Below are positions 6,672-7,435 of a DNA stretch of 7,435 nucleotides, piece after piece. The notes under the pieces are model-generated. The model saw nothing but the letters and a program-made list of their open reading frames with translations, did not search any database and had not been told where the DNA came from. Source of the stretch: Candidatus Aphodoplasma excrementigallinarum (GTDB lineage: Bacteria; Bacillota; Clostridia; UBA1381; UMGS1253); the NCBI GenBank assembly GCA_018713805.1, contig DVOF01000052.1, forward strand, positions 1-7,435. Direction: 5' to 3'. The first letter of the stretch is position 1, and every line of letters begins with the position of its first letter. The position numbers were made by a program, and so were the translations under genes.

Positions 6672-6675
6672 AATT

Positions 6676-7435
6676 ATGAAAACACTTGTCAAAAACCGGC
6701 AAATCTTTTTTCTGTGCCTTGTGCCTGTGCTTGGGTTCGGGATTTTTTCGGTTGCCAATACGTCCGTGCGCTACCTCTCTACCGGGGCATGGGCCGCCAT
6801 TCTCGCCGCTGCCGTTTTGATTCTCCCCGCCGCGCTCATGCTCTGCGCGCTGGCAAAACGCTATAGCGGCGAGACGCTGATGGAATACGCGCCAAAGGCG
6901 GCGGGCAAAGTGGCCGGGAACCTGCTCGCCGGCGTTTACGCGCTGTTTTTCCTCGTGTTTGCCGGCCTGCTGATCTCCTACTTCTCCCATGTCGTCGTTT
7001 CATGGATTTTGCCCCACACGGACTACCGTCTGATTGCGGGCTTCCTCGTCCTCATCTGCGCCTATGCCATATCGAAGGATTTCACCAGCCTAATCCGTCT
7101 GGTGAGCTTCGTCGGCGCGCTCTGCGTGCTTGCCGTGCTTGCCATGCGGATCCTGATGGTCGTGTTCGGCAATATGGATAACCTGCTCCCGCTCATCGAG
7201 CCGGACGTCCTGCGCGCAGGCCTGCCCGACGCGACGGGCCGGATATTCGGCTTTTTCTTTTGTGTCGGCGCGCTCGCCATCCTGCCGCAGGGCAGGCACA
7301 ACCGTGGAAGTATGCTGATCGTCATTTTAGGCGTACTCGGCGCGGCGCTGCTGCTGGCGCTCGTCTGTGCGGCGTGCCTCTCGGTGCTTGGCGTACCGCA
7401 GACGGCGCTGTACCAGGACGCGATGGCGCTGGCGA
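6676..7435 (+). CDS. Spore germinant-receptor permease subunit, GerAB/GerKB family (3' end cut by window edge)
   Basis: The reading frame stays open from the ATG at 6676 to the window edge, giving the first 253 residues of a strongly hydrophobic protein. It matches the spore-germination permease family (GerAB-type, APC-like transporter fold), whose members sit in the spore inner membrane and bind small germinants, often amino acids. About seven membrane segments can be seen near residues 10-31, 39-60, 83-104, 117-132, 141-163, 188-204 and 213-238; full members have about 365 residues and ten. Family-like features are the N-terminal NRQIFFL (7-13), YSGETLMEYAPKAAGK (63-78), and NLLPLIEPD (169-177) ahead of segment 6. 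About a third of the protein is missing. No gerAA-type gene precedes it, so it is either the first gene of a receptor operon or an orphan subunit. The germinant cannot be told from the sequence, and nothing shows it is tryptophan. Confidence 0.85.
   Translation, partial: MKTLVKNRQIFFLCLVPVLGFGIFSVANTSVRYLSTGAWAAILAAAVLILPAALMLCALAKRYSGETLMEYAPKAAGKVAGNLLAGVYALFFLVFAGLLISYFSHVVVSWILPHTDYRLIAGFLVLICAYAISKDFTSLIRLVSFVGALCVLAVLAMRILMVVFGNMDNLLPLIEPDVLRAGLPDATGRIFGFFFCVGALAILPQGRHNRGSMLIVILGVLGAALLLALVCAACLSVLGVPQTALYQDAMALA

Overview
The window holds a complete seven-gene tryptophan biosynthesis operon, all on the + strand: trpE, trpG, trpD, trpC, trpF, trpB, trpA (133-6546). It is preceded by the 3' end of a tRNA-sensing T-box leader (1-82) and followed by the 5' part of a spore germinant-receptor permease gene of the GerAB family (6676 to the window edge). 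No mobile elements, CRISPR arrays or RNA genes other than the leader were seen.

The organism is most likely an endospore-forming member of the Firmicutes, class Clostridia, with moderate GC content (judged by eye, not computed). This rests on T-box control of trp, the compact EGDCFBA order with unfused genes, strong AGGAGG-type ribosome binding sites, clostridial-looking protein sequences, and the germination gene. Genus cannot be assigned from the sequence alone.

Layout. Positions 1-82 hold the T-box antiterminator and its competing intrinsic terminator. Positions 85-114 hold a second terminator-like hairpin not required by the standard T-box model. Its 5' strand nearly copies the 5' strand of the first terminator, so the released 3' strand of terminator 1 can pair with it. 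This suggests a coupled two-stage attenuator and is the most interesting feature here. The seven genes follow with almost no gaps: E/G, C/F and F/B overlap by the 4 bases ATGA, B/A overlap by 8, G/D by 35, and only D/C are separated, by 10 bases. Positions 6547-6675 contain a weak terminator candidate, a three-part inverted repeat and a possible forespore promoter ahead of the gerAB-like gene.

How the genes work together. TrpE and TrpG convert chorismate and glutamine to anthranilate. TrpD adds phosphoribose, TrpF isomerises the product, TrpC closes the indole ring, and TrpA/TrpB release indole and join it to serine to give tryptophan. Expression probably rises when uncharged tRNA-Trp binds the leader, and TrpE keeps the motifs for feedback inhibition by tryptophan. 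The operon's proteins contain only four Trp residues in about 2,146, which fits enzymes that must be made when Trp is scarce.
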